A stretch of DNA of 64,000 nucleotides from an uncultured Agromyces sp. (GCA_913053875.1 CAJXGN010000003.1:248001-312000), one strand, 5' to 3'; positions 1 to 8,569 are shown, numbered from the stretch's first letter. Notes: generated by a model not told the origin, from the letters alone. A program made the numbers and translations.

Positions 1-1
1 G

Positions 2-862
2 GAGCCCGGGTACCTCGCGGAGCGCCGCGAGATCCTGCAGCGGCACGGGCTCGAGGTGTACGCGATCTCGAACCACCTCACCGGCCAGGCCGTGTGCGAC
101 GACCCGATCGACTTCCGGCACGAGGCCATCGTGCGCTCCTACACCTGGGGCGACGGCGACGCCGAGGGCGTGCGGCAGCGTGCGGCCGAGGACATGCAAC
201 GGTCGGCGCGCGTCGCGCGGGCGCTCGGCGTCGACACGGTCGTCGGGTTCACCGGGTCGAAGATCTGGCCGTACGTGGCCATGTTCCCGCCGGTGCCGGC
301 GTCGGTGATCGACGCGGGGTACGAGGACTTCGCGAACCGGTGGAACCCCATCCTCGACGTGTTCGACGCCGAGGGCGTGCGGTTCGCCCACGAGGTGCAC
401 CCGTCGGAGATCGCGTACGACTACTGGACGTCGGTGCGCACGCTCGAGGCGATCGACCGCCGGGCGGCGTTCGGGTTCAACTGGGACCCCTCGCACATGG
501 TGTGGCAGGGCATCGACCCGCTCGGCTTCATCGTCGACTTCGCCGACCGCATCTACCACGTCGACTGCAAGGACACGCGGCTCCGCCCGCCGAACGGCCG
601 CGCCGGCATCCTCGGGTCGCACCTGCCGTGGGGCGAGCCGCGCCGCGGGTGGGACTTCGTCTCGACCGGGCACGGCGACGTCGACTGGGAGGGCGCGTTC
701 CGCACGCTCGACGCGATCGGGTACGACGGCCCCATCTCGGTGGAGTGGGAGGACGCCGGCATGGACCGCCTGCACGGTGCGGCGGAGGCCGTCGGTCGCA
801 TCCGCTCGATGCTGTGGCCCCGGCCCGAGGGCTCGTTCGACGCGGCGTTCTCGAACCAGTAG
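2..862 (+). CDS. Sugar phosphate isomerase/epimerase, TIM-barrel family (5' end outside window)
   Basis: The frame is open from the window edge, so the start lies upstream. The residues match the xylose-isomerase-like TIM barrel (AP endonuclease 2 fold) used for sugar or inositol isomerases. Metal-ligand style segments are visible in order: HEVHPSEIAYD, FNWDPSHMVW, YHVDCKDT and ISVEWED, supplying the Glu, Asp and His residues typical of the barrel's C-terminal strand ends. It probably interconverts a ketose or inosose in the cytoplasm; the substrate cannot be read from sequence. The gene stops 21 bp before the convergent amidase-like gene, with no clear hairpin between them. Family confidence is good, exact function unknown. 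Confidence 0.8.
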   Translation, partial: EPGYLAERREILQRHGLEVYAISNHLTGQAVCDDPIDFRHEAIVRSYTWGDGDAEGVRQRAAEDMQRSARVARALGVDTVVGFTGSKIWPYVAMFPPVPASVIDAGYEDFANRWNPILDVFDAEGVRFAHEVHPSEIAYDYWTSVRTLEAIDRRAAFGFNWDPSHMVWQGIDPLGFIVDFADRIYHVDCKDTRLRPPNGRAGILGSHLPWGEPRRGWDFVSTGHGDVDWEGAFRTLDAIGYDGPISVEWEDAGMDRLHGAAEAVGRIRSMLWPRPEGSFDAAFSNQ

Positions 863-883
863 CCGGATGCCCCGGGGCGGCCG

Positions 884-1642
884 CTACCCGGGGATGCTCC
901 AGTAGTACACGTCGGCGCCGGGATGCAGCACCGTGATCGCCCAGTCGACCGAGCGGTCCCAGGTGTGATCGGTGTGCCCGGCGTACTCGATCAGCACCGT
1001 GCCGTCGTCGCGCGGCTCGACGGCCGTGACGACGCCGGTGTGGTCGCGGTCGCCCGAGTTGTCCCAGTCGAACTGCACGACGTCGCCGGGCTTCACGAGC
1101 TCGCGCTGGTCGTCGGTGAGCGCGGTCGCCTGCTCGGGCCGCGCCTGCAGGTAGCGCATCAGGTTCGTCGAGCTGATCCACGGCGAGCTCGAGCGGTAGG
1201 GGTTGCCGCCGGGGTCGTGCCACCACTCGGCGTCCTGCTCCCAGCCGCGCGCGAACAGCGTCTGGCTCGTGAAGTTCACGCAGTCGTTGTTCGGGATGTA
1301 CCCGAATTGCTCGCTGTCGCGCTCGCGCCAGTGGGCGTGCGCGTACTCCAGTTGCGCGGTCACGGCTGCGCTCAGCCCCTCGGTGTCGAGCACGGCGATG
1401 TCGTCGGTGCCCTCGGGATCGGGCGGCGGGCCGATGCTCGCGGGGGCGGCCTCCGCGGTCGGCACCGGGCGGAGGTCGGCCTCGGGCGGGCCCGTCGCGG
1501 CGACCGGGACCACCGAGTCGGCGCCGACGGCGGCGGTCAGCAGGCCCCAGCCGACCGCGGCGCCGGCGAGCACGGCGGTGACGCCGGCGGCGACCCAGAC
1601 GGTGCGCCGACGGGTCGACGGATGCGCCGCCCCCGAGCCCAT
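884..1642 (-). CDS. Membrane-anchored amidase-domain protein (Amidase_6 type)
   Basis: A 252-residue protein with a basic N-terminus and one hydrophobic segment at about residues 15-40, followed by a Pro/Ala-rich linker (40-80) and a C-terminal domain. The domain holds NDCVNFTSQ (Cys121) and DHTGVV (His201), the Cys-His pair of the putative amidase domain PF12671, which resembles NlpC/P60 and CHAP peptidases. The anchor points to an extracytoplasmic role, perhaps on cell-wall peptides. Cys121 in an N-C-x-N-F context and a WW-containing middle region fit this family rather than CHAP. No neighbour suggests a pathway. The target is unknown. Confidence 0.75.
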   Translation of the reverse strand: MGSGAAHPSTRRRTVWVAAGVTAVLAGAAVGWGLLTAAVGADSVVPVAATGPPEADLRPVPTAEAAPASIGPPPDPEGTDDIAVLDTEGLSAAVTAQLEYAHAHWRERDSEQFGYIPNNDCVNFTSQTLFARGWEQDAEWWHDPGGNPYRSSSPWISSTNLMRYLQARPEQATALTDDQRELVKPGDVVQFDWDNSGDRDHTGVVTAVEPRDDGTVLIEYAGHTDHTWDRSVDWAITVLHPGADVYYWSIPG

Positions 1643-1777
1643 GCGCCCAGACTATGGCCGGAACGGGCCATGCGGAATGGCCGGATCGCGCGATGAGGCG
1701 CCGCCGCGTTCGGAGTGGAATCGAGGCATCGACACCGCACGAGACACGGGCGGGACGGCACAGGGGAGCTGAGCACG

Positions 1778-2182
1778 ATGATCACCACCACCACCTACGA
1801 CACCGACACCGACACCGCCGACGTGCGCGTCGCCGCCTCGATGGCCCGCGGCATGCGCTGCGGCTGGTACCGCACGCTGTTCGAGCTCGGCCCGGTCACG
1901 GTCGACGCCTTCGCCGACGAGGTCGGCATCGGGCGCGCCGCGGCGACCGGCTGGATCGGCCGTCAGGTCGACGCGGACGTGCTCCGGGTCGTCGGCACGG
2001 ATGCCACGGGCGAGCCGCTCGTGCTGCTGCCGGGCGAGCACGTGACCGCGCTGCTCGGCGACCGCGGTGAGGACGAACTCTCGGGTGCGCGCGCGATGGC
2101 GCTGCACTACCGTGACCGCATGGCACCCGTCGTGCGCGCGGTCGGCGACCACGGCCTGCGCGTGCTCGCCGACGCCGCCTGA
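1778..2182 (+). CDS. Small winged-helix-like protein of unknown function
   Basis: A 134-residue protein. The ATG at 1778 is preferred because AGGGGAGC lies about 8 bases upstream; an in-frame ATG at 1715 has no such site. Residues 20-75 (ARGMRCGWYRTLFELGP, then VDAFADEVGIGRAAATGWIGR) read like a DNA-binding winged helix of the kind found at the N-terminus of small-molecule methyltransferases or as single-domain regulators. The C-terminus is short and has no recognisable ligand domain. The LuxR-fused hydrolase follows 23 bp downstream with its own promoter-like box. Role inferred only from the fold. Confidence 0.6.
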   Translation: MITTTTYDTDTDTADVRVAASMARGMRCGWYRTLFELGPVTVDAFADEVGIGRAAATGWIGRQVDADVLRVVGTDATGEPLVLLPGEHVTALLGDRGEDELSGARAMALHYRDRMAPVVRAVGDHGLRVLADAA

Positions 2183-2205
2183 CGGGCGCGCCCTACACTG
2201 GGGCC

Positions 2206-3270
2206 GTGGAGCCCGGGGATCAGCTGATCCGCTACGCCGAGGTCGGCGGCCGACAGGTCGCCTGGACCTCGGTCGGCTCCGGCCCGCCGCTCGTGCTCGG
2301 CGGCTGGTGGTGCAGCCACCTCGCGCTCGACTGGGAGCAGGCGCAGTTCCGCGACCTCGTCGCGACGCTCGCCGCCCACCGCACGGTGATCCGCTACGAC
2401 CGGCCCGGCGGCGGCGCCTCCGGGCACGACGACGCGCCGCCCGCCGACCTCGACGAGGAGCTCGCCCTGCTCGAGGGTGTCGTCGAGGTCGCCGTGCGCG
2501 ACGCACCGGTCACCATGTTCGGGGTCTCCTCGGGCGGCGCGGTGTCGTCGCGGTTCGCGGCCGAGCACCCCGAACGGGTCGACGCGCTCGTCATGTACGG
2601 CACGTTCGCGAACGGCGCCGAGATCGCCCCGCCGCAGGCTCGGCAGGGCCTGCTCGAGGTCATCGGCACGCACTGGGGATTCGGGTCGCGGGTGCTCGCC
2701 GACCTGTTCCTGCCCGAGGCCACGGCCGCCGAGCGGGACGAGTTCGTCGCCTACCAGCGGCGGTCGGCGTCGCGCGAGTCGGCGGCGGCCTCGATGGCGG
2801 AGCTGTACGCCTTCGACTCGACCGGCCATCTCGGGCGGGTGACGGCGCCCACCCTCGTGCTGCACCGCCGCGAGGACCGCGCGATCCCGTTCGCGCTCGG
2901 CGCCGACGTGGCCTCGCGCATCCCGGGCGCGGAGCTCGTCGAGCTGCACGGGCTCGACCACTTCCCGTGGCGTGGCGACCGGCGCGCGGTCACGGACGCG
3001 GTGCTGCGGTTCCTCGGTGCGGAGATCGGGTCGGCGCCGGCGCCCGGCCCCGAGGCATCCGCACCCGAACCGCCCACGACCGACCTGAGCACGCGCGAAC
3101 TCGAGGTGCTGCGGCTCGTCGCGCGCGGCGACACCGACCAGCAGATCGCGGTGGCGCTCGTGCTGAGCCCGCACACCGTGCACCGGCACCTCGCCAACAT
3201 CCGCACCAAGCTCGGCGTGCCCTCGCGCGCCGCGGCGGCGGCCTGGGCGCTGCGGCACGACCTCATCTGA
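2206..3270 (+). CDS. Alpha/beta hydrolase fused to a LuxR-type DNA-binding domain
   Basis: A 354-residue two-domain protein. Residues 8-272 are an alpha/beta hydrolase with nucleophile Ser108 in GVSSG, Asp224 in RREDRAIPF and His252 in GLDHFPW, so the triad looks complete. After a Pro/Ala/Glu linker (275-292) comes a LuxR/GerE helix-turn-helix (293-350: STRELEVLRLVARG, then SPHTVHRHLANIRTKL). The layout suggests a regulator whose hydrolase-like domain senses or degrades an ester or lactone ligand. Start: GTG at 2206, six bases after TACACT (2194-2199), so the message is probably leaderless. No similar gene is adjacent and the target genes are unknown. Confidence 0.8.
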   Translation: MEPGDQLIRYAEVGGRQVAWTSVGSGPPLVLGGWWCSHLALDWEQAQFRDLVATLAAHRTVIRYDRPGGGASGHDDAPPADLDEELALLEGVVEVAVRDAPVTMFGVSSGGAVSSRFAAEHPERVDALVMYGTFANGAEIAPPQARQGLLEVIGTHWGFGSRVLADLFLPEATAAERDEFVAYQRRSASRESAAASMAELYAFDSTGHLGRVTAPTLVLHRREDRAIPFALGADVASRIPGAELVELHGLDHFPWRGDRRAVTDAVLRFLGAEIGSAPAPGPEASAPEPPTTDLSTRELEVLRLVARGDTDQQIAVALVLSPHTVHRHLANIRTKLGVPSRAAAAAWALRHDLI

Positions 3271-3285
3271 GCGCGCACCGCGAGA

Positions 3286-3327
3286 GGCGCGGACGCCGCG
3301 GGGTGGAACTCCCGTGGCATCCGCGCC
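3286..3327. terminator. Imperfect hairpin between convergent genes
   Basis: GGCGCGGA-GCC-CGGG pairs with CCCG-GGC-TCCGCGCC across an 8-base loop, with two single mismatches. It lies between the hydrolase-LuxR gene and the convergent ABC ATPase gene and could end transcription from both sides. There is no T-run, as is usual in high-GC actinobacteria. Confidence 0.55.
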
Positions 3328-3345
3328 GCTCTCATGTGTCGCGGG

Positions 3346-4086
3346 TCAGATCTCCTGCACCGATCCGCCCGCGATCCGCAGCCGCCGTTCGGCGCGCTTG
3401 GCAACCGCGGAGTCGTGGGTCACGATCACGAGCGTGAGCCCGCGATCGCGCCAGAGTCCCTCGAGGAGGTCCATGATCTCGTCGCGGGTCTGCTCGTCGA
3501 GATTGCCGGTGGGCTCGTCGGCCAGTAGCACGTCGGGCTCCTTCACGAGGGCCCGCGCGATCGCGACGCGCTGCTGCTGGCCGCCCGAGAGCTCGCTCGG
3601 CACGTGCCCGGCACGTTCGGCGAGGCCGACCTGGGCGAGGGCGTCGGATGCCCGTCGGCGGCGCTCCTCGGCCGGCACGCCCTGCGGCTCGAGCGCCGTC
3701 TCCACGTTCTCCTGCGCGGTGAGCGTCGGGATGAGGTTGAAGCCCTGGAAGACGAACCCGATCTCCTTCGCGCGGAGCTTCGCGAGCTTGCGGTCGGGCA
3801 GCTTCGACAGCACGTCGTCGCCGAGTCGCACGTCGCCGGAGGTCGGCCGGTCGAGGGCGCCGAGCATCTGCAGCAGCGTCGACTTGCCGCCGCCGGTCGG
3901 CCCCTGGATCGCGACCATCTGGCCGGCCGGGATCGTGAGCGACACGTCCTTCAGCGCGGTCACGATGCGCGACGACTGCCGGTAGGTCTTGCCGACCTTG
4001 TCGAGGGTGTACATGGCGGTTCCCTTCGGGGTGGCCGGGTCGGCCGGGGTGGGGAGGGTGATCGAAGTGGTGCTCGGGGCGCTCAT
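3346..4086 (-). CDS. ABC transporter ATP-binding protein, MacB/LolD type
   Basis: A 246-residue ATPase with Walker A GPTGGGKST (about 62-70), Q-loop FVFQGFN, signature LSGGQQQR and Walker B VLLADEPTGNLD. It should energise the FtsX-like permease encoded just upstream, in the MacB/LolD/FtsE class that moves substrates or force across the membrane without importing. The ATG at 4086 overlaps the permease stop as ATGA, implying coupled translation. A second ATG at 4014 (MYTLDKV) has AAGGGA at good distance and removes a 24-residue low-complexity leader, so it may be the true start. The two-component system lies divergently beyond the permease, a usual arrangement for antibiotic or envelope-stress exporters. 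Confidence 0.9.
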   Translation of the reverse strand: MSAPSTTSITLPTPADPATPKGTAMYTLDKVGKTYRQSSRIVTALKDVSLTIPAGQMVAIQGPTGGGKSTLLQMLGALDRPTSGDVRLGDDVLSKLPDRKLAKLRAKEIGFVFQGFNLIPTLTAQENVETALEPQGVPAEERRRRASDALAQVGLAERAGHVPSELSGGQQQRVAIARALVKEPDVLLADEPTGNLDEQTRDEIMDLLEGLWRDRGLTLVIVTHDSAVAKRAERRLRIAGGSVQEI

Positions 4087-5591
4087 GCGACGCTCCGAAG
4101 GGCCTCGGCCGGACGCAGCCGCGAGGCGCGCCAGCCTCCGATCGCGCCGGCGACGAGTCCGCCCAGCACTGCCAGGCCGACCGCGACGAGCACGACCGAG
4201 ACGGTCACCGGTGCGGTGAGCACGATGTCGGAGGTCGTGGTCGCTGCGGCGAACGGGCCGCCGTCCCCGGTGAGTCCCATCCGGTCCGCCGCCTCAGCCG
4301 CCGCCGCGGGCGCCTCGCCGCCGCCGAACGCCTGCACCGACCCGGCCGAGCCCGACAGCGTGGGCTGGATGAGCGTGATGGCGCCGATGCCGACGAGGCC
4401 GATCACGATGCCGAGGGCACCGCCGATGAGGCCCTGCACGAGCGACTCGCCCGCGACCTGGCCGACCACGCGGCGGTTCGACCAGCCGATGGCCTTGAGG
4501 GTGCCGAACTCGCGCGTGCGGCGGGTCACGCCCGACACGGTGAAGAGCACGGCGATCAGGAACGCGGCCGCGAGCACCGCGACCGAGAGCCACAGGCCGA
4601 GCGACGAGACGAGCGTCGACGCCGAGGAGAGCGAACCAGAGACCGATGACGCGAGGTCCTCCTGCGTGTTCACGGTCGCCTCGGGCAGCGCCTCCTCGAG
4701 GCTCGCCTGCACGGCGGTGATGTCGGTCGACGACGCGGCCTGCACGTAGACCGTGGAGACCTGGCCCTCGAGGCCGGCGAGCGCCTGCGCGGTGTCGAGC
4801 GGCAGGTAGACGTTCGCGCCGGTCGAGGCGTCCGCGGTGTCGGCGGTCACGAGTCCGACGATCTCCATGGTCGTGCCGCCGACGTCGATCGTGTCGCCGA
4901 CGGCGAGCTCGGCGGTCGTCGCGTACGCGGAGTCGAGGAGCGCCACGTCGGCACCCGCATCCGCCGCCTCGAGCCCGCGGCCCTCGGTCACGGCGGCCGA
5001 CGACAGCGGCCCGAGCGCGGATGCCGCGGGGTCGATGCCGAGCACCGTGAACGAGTCGACGTCGAACGCGCTGCCGCCGGCGCCGTCCGCACCGCCGGTC
5101 GGCGGAGCCTCGGCGCCCGCCTCGCCGGGCGCGCCCCCGCCGCCCTGCAGCTGCGAGAAGTCGGGCAGCTCGCCCGAGAACGTCGTGTTGGAGAGGGACA
5201 GCGCCGCAGCGGCATCCGCCACCCCCTCGGTCGACAGCGCGGTGTCGAGCGCGGTGTCGTCGAATGTCGCCGTTCCCATGCCGGTCGTCAGCCGGGAGTC
5301 GGAGACCGTGGTCGAGCCCTCGGCGTCGTCGGTCTCGCCATCCTCGGCGCCGAACTCGAAGCGGCCGCCCCCGGGGCCGCCCTCGCCCGGGCCCGTGGGC
5401 GCCTGCGTGACGGTGATGTCGGTGCCGACGCCGTAGACCGACTCGAGCACGGATGCCTGTGCGTCGCGCACACCCCCCGACAGTGCGTTGACGATCATGA
5501 CGAGTGCGATGGCCAGGGCCATGCCGATCGCCACGATGAGGGTCTGTCTGCGTCGGCCCGCGAGCTCGCGGCGCAGGTAGGTGAGGAACAT
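4083..5591 (-). CDS. ABC transporter permease, FtsX/MacB type
   Basis: A 502-residue permease with one N-terminal membrane segment (about 18-37), a long extracytoplasmic MacB periplasmic-core-like domain (40-325) rich in acidic, Gly, Ser and Thr residues, and three C-terminal segments (about 330-355, 385-410, 460-485). The region TRRTREFGTLKAIGWSNRRV is the conserved cytoplasmic coupling loop of FtsX-domain proteins. It pairs with the overlapping ATPase gene. The loop at about 60-175 carries several low-complexity Gly/Ala/Glu stretches. Substrate unknown; divergence from a response regulator suggests induction by an envelope signal. Confidence 0.88.
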   Translation of the reverse strand: MFLTYLRRELAGRRRQTLIVAIGMALAIALVMIVNALSGGVRDAQASVLESVYGVGTDITVTQAPTGPGEGGPGGGRFEFGAEDGETDDAEGSTTVSDSRLTTGMGTATFDDTALDTALSTEGVADAAAALSLSNTTFSGELPDFSQLQGGGGAPGEAGAEAPPTGGADGAGGSAFDVDSFTVLGIDPAASALGPLSSAAVTEGRGLEAADAGADVALLDSAYATTAELAVGDTIDVGGTTMEIVGLVTADTADASTGANVYLPLDTAQALAGLEGQVSTVYVQAASSTDITAVQASLEEALPEATVNTQEDLASSVSGSLSSASTLVSSLGLWLSVAVLAAAFLIAVLFTVSGVTRRTREFGTLKAIGWSNRRVVGQVAGESLVQGLIGGALGIVIGLVGIGAITLIQPTLSGSAGSVQAFGGGEAPAAAAEAADRMGLTGDGGPFAAATTTSDIVLTAPVTVSVVLVAVGLAVLGGLVAGAIGGWRASRLRPAEALRSVA

Positions 5592-5665
5592 CGGTCTCCT
5601 TCGTGGATGTGGGGCCCGACGGGACAGGGGCTCCCGCCGGGCATCGGCGACGCTAGGCGGCGGCG

Positions 5666-5762
5666 CTATGGCGGTGCTCGGGCGCGCCTATGGGGTCGCT
5701 ATGGGTCGCACCCGCAACTCCACAGGCGAGCCATAGGCGGGTCATAGGAAGATGCGGATACT
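5666..5762. promoter_or_regulatory. Control region with 11-bp-spaced CTATGG repeats between ABC genes and two-component genes
   Basis: Three CTATGG copies (5666-5671, 5688-5693, 5699-5704) are followed by two inverted copies, CCATAG (5731-5736) and TCATAG (5742-5747). The second and third copies, and the two inverted ones, are each 11 bp apart, one helical turn, as for OmpR-family dimers. GATACT at 5757-5762 is a likely -10 for the response regulator, six bases before its ATG, so that message would be leaderless. The inverted pair then sits at the -35 position, as for an activator site. Confidence 0.6.
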
Positions 5763-5768
5763 GGTGTC

Positions 5769-6527
5769 ATGCCCTCCTCACTGAGCCGCGAGCAGCCGCA
5801 CGCCGAACACCGCAGCCCCGCCATCGCCAAGCCCGACGGCAGCCCCGTGCGGGTGCTCGTCGTCGACGACGAGGCGCAGCTGGCCGACTTGCTGAAGATG
5901 GCCCTGCGCTACGAGGGGTGGGAGGTGCGCACCGCGGGCGACGGCCAGGCCGCCATGCGGGTCGCGCGCGAGTTCCGCCCCGACGCGATCGTGCTCGACG
6001 TGATGCTGCCCGACATCGACGGCCTCGAGGTGCTGCAGCGCCTGCGCGCCGAGGGCGACGAGACGCCGGTGCTCTTCCTCACCGCGAAGGACTCGCTCGA
6101 CGACCGTCTCGCGGGCCTCACCGCGGGCGGCGACGACTACGTCACCAAGCCGTTCAGCCTGGAGGAGGTCGTCGCCAGGCTCCGCGGGCTGATCCGCCGA
6201 TTCGTGCGCTCGACCGCCGCCACCGACCCGGTGCTCGCGGTCGGCGACCTCACGCTCGACGAGGACTCCTACGAGGTGGCGCGCGCGGGCGAGCCGATCG
6301 AGCTCACCGCGACCGAGTTCGAGCTGCTCCGCTTCCTCATGCGCAATCCGCGCCGCGTGCTCTCGAAGGCGCAGATCCTCGACCGGGTGTGGTCGTACGA
6401 CTTCGGCGGCAAGGCGAGCGTGGTCGAGCTCTACATCTCCTACCTGCGCAAGAAGATCGACGCCGGACGCGAGCCCATGATCCACACCGTGCGCGGCGCC
6501 GGCTACATGATCAAGGCGACGGCATGA
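5769..6527 (+). CDS. OmpR/PhoB-family response regulator
   Basis: A 252-residue protein with a receiver domain at about 28-142: acidic pair Asp33-Asp34, phospho-acceptor Asp77 in IVLDVMLPD, and conserved Lys127 in TKPF. A winged-helix effector domain follows at about 155-250 (LTATEFELLRFLMRNP, SYDFGGKASVVELYISYLRKK). The first 27 residues are a disordered leader not typical of the family. It overlaps the kinase gene by four bases (ATGA). It probably binds the CTATGG repeats upstream and so controls itself and the divergent ABC exporter; that link is inference from position. Confidence 0.93.
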   Translation: MPSSLSREQPHAEHRSPAIAKPDGSPVRVLVVDDEAQLADLLKMALRYEGWEVRTAGDGQAAMRVAREFRPDAIVLDVMLPDIDGLEVLQRLRAEGDETPVLFLTAKDSLDDRLAGLTAGGDDYVTKPFSLEEVVARLRGLIRRFVRSTAATDPVLAVGDLTLDEDSYEVARAGEPIELTATEFELLRFLMRNPRRVLSKAQILDRVWSYDFGGKASVVELYISYLRKKIDAGREPMIHTVRGAGYMIKATA

Positions 6528-7981
6528 CGGATGCCACGCGCGGGCGCCGGCCCTGGACCCTCGAGCGCCGGCTCATCGTCGCGCTCGTCGCGTTGCTCGC
6601 GGCCGTGAGCGCCGTGATCGGCACCGTGAGCGTGGTGGTCGTGCACTCGAACCTCGTCGACCGCGTCGACGACCAGCTCGCCTCGGCCACCGAACGCGGA
6701 CGGGTCGCGATCATCGAGCCGCCGCCCGGCACCTCCGGCGACGACGACGGCCGGGTGCTCGCCGCGCGCGGGCAGGCCGTCGGCACCATCGCGGGCATCG
6801 TGCTCGACGACGAGGTGCGCCAGGCCGCCGTGCTCGAGGAGGACGGCGAGATCGGTCAGCTCGACGCCGACCAGCTCGCCGCGCTGTCGACCGTGCCCGC
6901 CGACTTCCAGCCGCACTCGGTCGACCTGGGCGGCGACCTCGGCGCGTATCGCGCCATGGTCGTCGGCACGCCGGGCGGGGCGCGGTTCGTCATCGCCCTG
7001 CCGCTCGCGATCGTCGAGGCGACCACGGCGCAGCTCGCGACCGTGATCACGCTCGTCGCGATCGCGGGGCTCGCGCTGGCCGCGCTGATCGGCAGCCTGC
7101 TGGTGCGGCGCGCGCTGGTGCCGCTGCAGCGCGTCGCGGCGACCGCCGAGCGCGTCTCGACGCTGCCGCTCGAGCGCGGCGAGGTCGAGCTCGCCGAACG
7201 CGTGCCCGACTCCGACACCGACGAGCGCACCGAGGTCGGTCGCGTCGGTGCATCCTTCAACCGCATGCTCGACCACGTCGGCTCCGCGCTCAGTGCGCGT
7301 GCCGAGAGCGAGGCGAAGGTGCGCCGGTTCGTCGGCGACGCGAGCCACGAGCTGCGCACGCCGATCGCGTCGATCCGCGGCTACGCCGAGCTCACCCGCC
7401 GCTCGACCGAGGAGGTGCCGCCTGACGCGGCGCACGCGCTCGACCGCATCGAGTCGGAGTCGCTGCGCATGTCGGCGCTCGTCGACGACCTGCTGCTGCT
7501 CGCCCGGCTCGACGAGGGGCGCGAGCTGCGCCGCGACGAGGTCGACCTGTCGGCGCTCGTGGTCGATGTGGTCGGCGATGCGCACGTCGCGGGGCCGGGG
7601 CATCGCTGGGAGCTCGACGTGCCAGAGGAGCCCGTGCTCGTCTCCGGCGACCTGTCGCGCCTGCACCAAGTGCTCGCGAACCTGCTCGCGAACGCGCGCG
7701 TGCACACGCCCGAGGGCACGGCCGTGTCGGTGGCCCTCGCGGTCGACGGGCCGGAGGCAGTGGTGACGGTCGCCGACGACGGGCCGGGCATCGACCCCGA
7801 CCTGCAGCGCACCCTGTTCGAGCGCTTCGCGCGCGGGGACGCCTCGCGCTCGCGTGCGACCGGCAGCACCGGGCTCGGGCTCGCGATCGCCCGCGCCGTG
7901 GTGGTCGCCCACGGCGGATCGATCGGGGTCGAGTCCGAGCCCGGGAGCACGGTGTTCACCGTCAGGCTGCGGCGGGCGTGA
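6524..7981 (+). CDS. Sensor histidine kinase, partner of the upstream response regulator
   Basis: A 485-residue kinase. Two membrane segments (about 17-40 and 168-194) enclose an extracytoplasmic sensor of about 125 residues. HAMP follows (195-258), then the dimerisation box with His275 in DASHELRTPIASIRGY, N-box NLLANARVHTPEG, G1 VADDGPGID and G2 GLGLAIA. This is the MprB/CutS-like layout for high-GC Gram-positives. The frame is open well upstream, but ATG at 6524 overlapping the regulator stop is the sensible start. The 3' end overlaps the convergent flavoprotein gene by 20 bp. Confidence 0.93.
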   Translation: MTDATRGRRPWTLERRLIVALVALLAAVSAVIGTVSVVVVHSNLVDRVDDQLASATERGRVAIIEPPPGTSGDDDGRVLAARGQAVGTIAGIVLDDEVRQAAVLEEDGEIGQLDADQLAALSTVPADFQPHSVDLGGDLGAYRAMVVGTPGGARFVIALPLAIVEATTAQLATVITLVAIAGLALAALIGSLLVRRALVPLQRVAATAERVSTLPLERGEVELAERVPDSDTDERTEVGRVGASFNRMLDHVGSALSARAESEAKVRRFVGDASHELRTPIASIRGYAELTRRSTEEVPPDAAHALDRIESESLRMSALVDDLLLLARLDEGRELRRDEVDLSALVVDVVGDAHVAGPGHRWELDVPEEPVLVSGDLSRLHQVLANLLANARVHTPEGTAVSVALAVDGPEAVVTVADDGPGIDPDLQRTLFERFARGDASRSRATGSTGLGLAIARAVVVAHGGSIGVESEPGSTVFTVRLRRA

Positions 7982-8477
7982 ACCGCTCGGCGGGCGTGCC
8001 CGTCGACACCCGACCCGCCGCGCGGGTCGGGTCGGTCATCGCCATGACCGGCACGCCGATGCCGTAGGTGACGAAGTCGCCGTGCGGGCGCACCGCGACG
8101 CCCACGAGCGGGCCGTCGGGGCCGTCCTCGGTGAGGTCGAGCCCGTGGGTGAGGGCGTCGAGCGCCTCGCGGGGCATCCGCTCGGCCGGCACCAGCTCGG
8201 CGGTGCCGCGGAAGGTGATCGTCGCGTCGGGCACGCGCACCCACGGGGCGAACCAGACGCGCCGGTGGACGGGCGCGGTCACCGACACGTGCGGGCTGGC
8301 GGCGATGTGCCGCGCCTTCCACATGTGCGCGTAGGTCGTGAACCACACCACGCCGTCGGCCACGTGGGAGAGCACCCCCGCGGTGCGTGCCTCGCCGCGC
8401 GCGGTGGTCGTGCCCACCACGACGAACGGGCGCTTCGCCAGTTCCTCCCAGACCTGCTCGGTCGTCACGTCCGCCAT
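7962..8477 (-). CDS. Pyridoxamine 5'-phosphate oxidase-like (split beta-barrel) flavoprotein
   Basis: A 171-residue protein with the split beta-barrel seen in PPOX and F420/FMN-binding oxidoreductases: KRPFVVVGTTTARGEARTAG, then VWFTTYAHMWKARHIAASP and VHRRVWFAPW. It may reduce or bind a flavin or F420 substrate in the cytoplasm. The ATG at 8477 has AAGGAG about 8 bases upstream, better than an in-frame start at 8534. It is divergent from the TetR gene, and the spacer carries three copies of a TetR-like palindrome, so it is probably the regulator's target. Cofactor and substrate are not decidable here. Confidence 0.8.
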   Translation of the reverse strand: MADVTTEQVWEELAKRPFVVVGTTTARGEARTAGVLSHVADGVVWFTTYAHMWKARHIAASPHVSVTAPVHRRVWFAPWVRVPDATITFRGTAELVPAERMPREALDALTHGLDLTEDGPDGPLVGVAVRPHGDFVTYGIGVPVMAMTDPTRAAGRVSTGTPAERFTPAAA

Positions 8478-8502
8478 GTCCCCATCTCCTTCTGATCGTT
8501 GG

Positions 8503-8569
8503 TTGACAATGTCACATGACAATGTCAAGTGCACGATAGGGTGATGTGGTTGACGTTGTCAAGTAGGCT
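8503..8569. promoter_or_regulatory. Three TTGACnnnGTCAA operators and divergent promoters
   Basis: TTGACAATGTCAC (8503-8515), ATGACAATGTCAA (8516-8528) and TTGACGTTGTCAA (8550-8562) are near-identical palindromes; the first two abut. On the minus strand TTGACA (8562-8557), 18 bases, TATCGT (8538-8533) is a promoter for the flavoprotein gene, with site 3 on its -35 and sites 1-2 downstream. On the plus strand TAGGCT (8564-8569) lies seven bases before the TetR ATG, a leaderless promoter next to site 3. Binding by the adjacent TetR protein is inferred. Confidence 0.75.
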
